DNA of 64,000 nucleotides from contig OZ007569.1 in the NCBI GenBank assembly GCA_963931925.1, positions 63,053,546 to 63,117,545 on the forward strand, in the 5' to 3' direction. Shown here piece by piece: positions 62,735-64,000 of the stretch. How positions within the stretch are numbered: the stretch's first letter is position 1; each line of letters begins with the position of its first letter. Made by a program: the position numbers and the translations under genes. The DNA comes from Onchidella celtica. Its lineage: Eukaryota; Mollusca; Gastropoda; Systellommatophora; Onchidiidae. Below the pieces are notes generated by a model. The model was not told the origin of the DNA, searched no databases, and saw only the letters and a program-made list of their open reading frames with translations.

Positions 62735-62788
62735 GGGGGGAGTTGGGGGGGGGGGGGGGGTCCGCACAAGAAAAGTGGGGGGGGGGGG
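62735..62788 (+). repeat. Clustered G runs with G-quadruplex potential
   Basis: Three runs of 6, 16 and 12 Gs (62735-62740, 62745-62760, 62777-62788) within 54 bases, enough to form an intramolecular G-quadruplex on the + strand. Confidence 0.85.
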
Positions 62789-63480
<692 letters not shown>

Positions 63481-64000
63481 GGGGTATGTTTGGTTTTGTC
63501 AGTAACCTTAAAGTTACCAAAGCGAAAACAGTGTTGTTGTTTCGACTGTAGGACTGTAGGATACATTTTTCGAAAGATTACCTCACGCAAAGATATCATT
63601 CGACATTATTACGTTAATGACGTTTATTTACTACTGTTTTTTCACTTCAATTACTTTATCTCCAGGGTTGCTTTTTCCAAGAATCTTTAGACGGCCGGGT
63701 GCGAAAGTTTACTGCAGGCTGCAAAGAAATAGCGGTCAGTTGATTTGTTTGATGCAGTATTTCTTTCCTTATTCAATGTTGGTTGTTAGCGTTTTGAATG
63801 TGCCAATGTTGTCCTCACAAGGGAGTGAACCTTCATTCTCGTACAAAGCGAGGAATTAGTGTTATTAACATTTCAACTCTTCATAAGCTTGATTTTTAGA
63901 AAAATATTTTTTTTTAAGAGCTAAAAGAAGACGATTCAGTAATATAGATATTCTGAATGATTGGATTTATATTGCGAGATGATAATAATTAAGTTAGATT
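63481..64000. other. Right edge of the window, non-coding or weak exon candidate
   Basis: A good acceptor (pyrimidine-rich, ending TCTCCAG at 63665) precedes a frame open to TAG at 63859. Entered in phase 1, it is compatible with the candidate signal-peptide exon at 61583-61640. No domain is recognisable and no conserved motif supports it. Confidence 0.25.

Overview
The window is eukaryotic, from an intron-rich animal genome. There are no operons, the splice sites are canonical GT/AG, long introns are full of retroelements, and (GATG)n, (GA)n and (CT)n microsatellites and G/C homopolymers are common. The two host genes are metazoan families. Repeat style and protein divergence suggest a lophotrochozoan, probably a mollusc, but the species cannot be fixed from sequence alone.

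Host genes. (1) A TMEM151-family membrane protein gene lies on the + strand. Four in-phase coding exons are visible (1821-1952, 14956-15117, 23179-23325, 23666-25780), giving 851 residues. The start codon is not in the window. The last exon carries a very long Ser/Thr/Gln-rich tail with a PPxY motif. (2) A CXorf65-like gene lies convergently on the - strand. Its first coding exon (56293-56428) is clear and a Lys/Arg-rich last exon (37756-37930) is probable. The middle exon or exons were not placed with confidence. About 18 kb of intron lies between, and a full-length LINE sits inside it.

Mobile DNA, left to right: a 5'-truncated RTE-like LINE on the - strand (3802-4835); LTR element 1 (5271-13192, TSD TACAT); a decayed PIF/Harbinger element (13542-14498, TSD TAA); LTR element 2 (15498-22667, TSD CAGAA) inserted in a 30-bp minisatellite; a 42-bp LINE-tail micro-insertion with a perfect 13-bp TSD (31952-31993); a foldback MITE (39693-39951, TSD GTCGGGAA); a hAT-like MITE (46204-46439); and a full-length LINE with an intact 1075-codon ORF and a 13-bp TSD (51754-55851, - strand). 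Two decayed tRNA-like SINE heads are also suggested.

The two LTR elements are the most unusual part. Their domain order is gag-protease-integrase-RT-RNase H, as in gmr1-type Ty3/gypsy elements. Both have lost the integrase catalytic core, at slightly different junctions, yet their own LTR pairs are almost identical. They look like recently moved non-autonomous copies that needed a helper. Both lie in sense orientation in neighbouring introns of the same host gene.

The rest (about 26-37 kb, 40-46 kb, 47-51 kb, 56-64 kb) holds no gene that I can support beyond one candidate signal-peptide exon near 61.6 kb. It contains microsatellites, G/C runs and a few promoter-like motif clusters.
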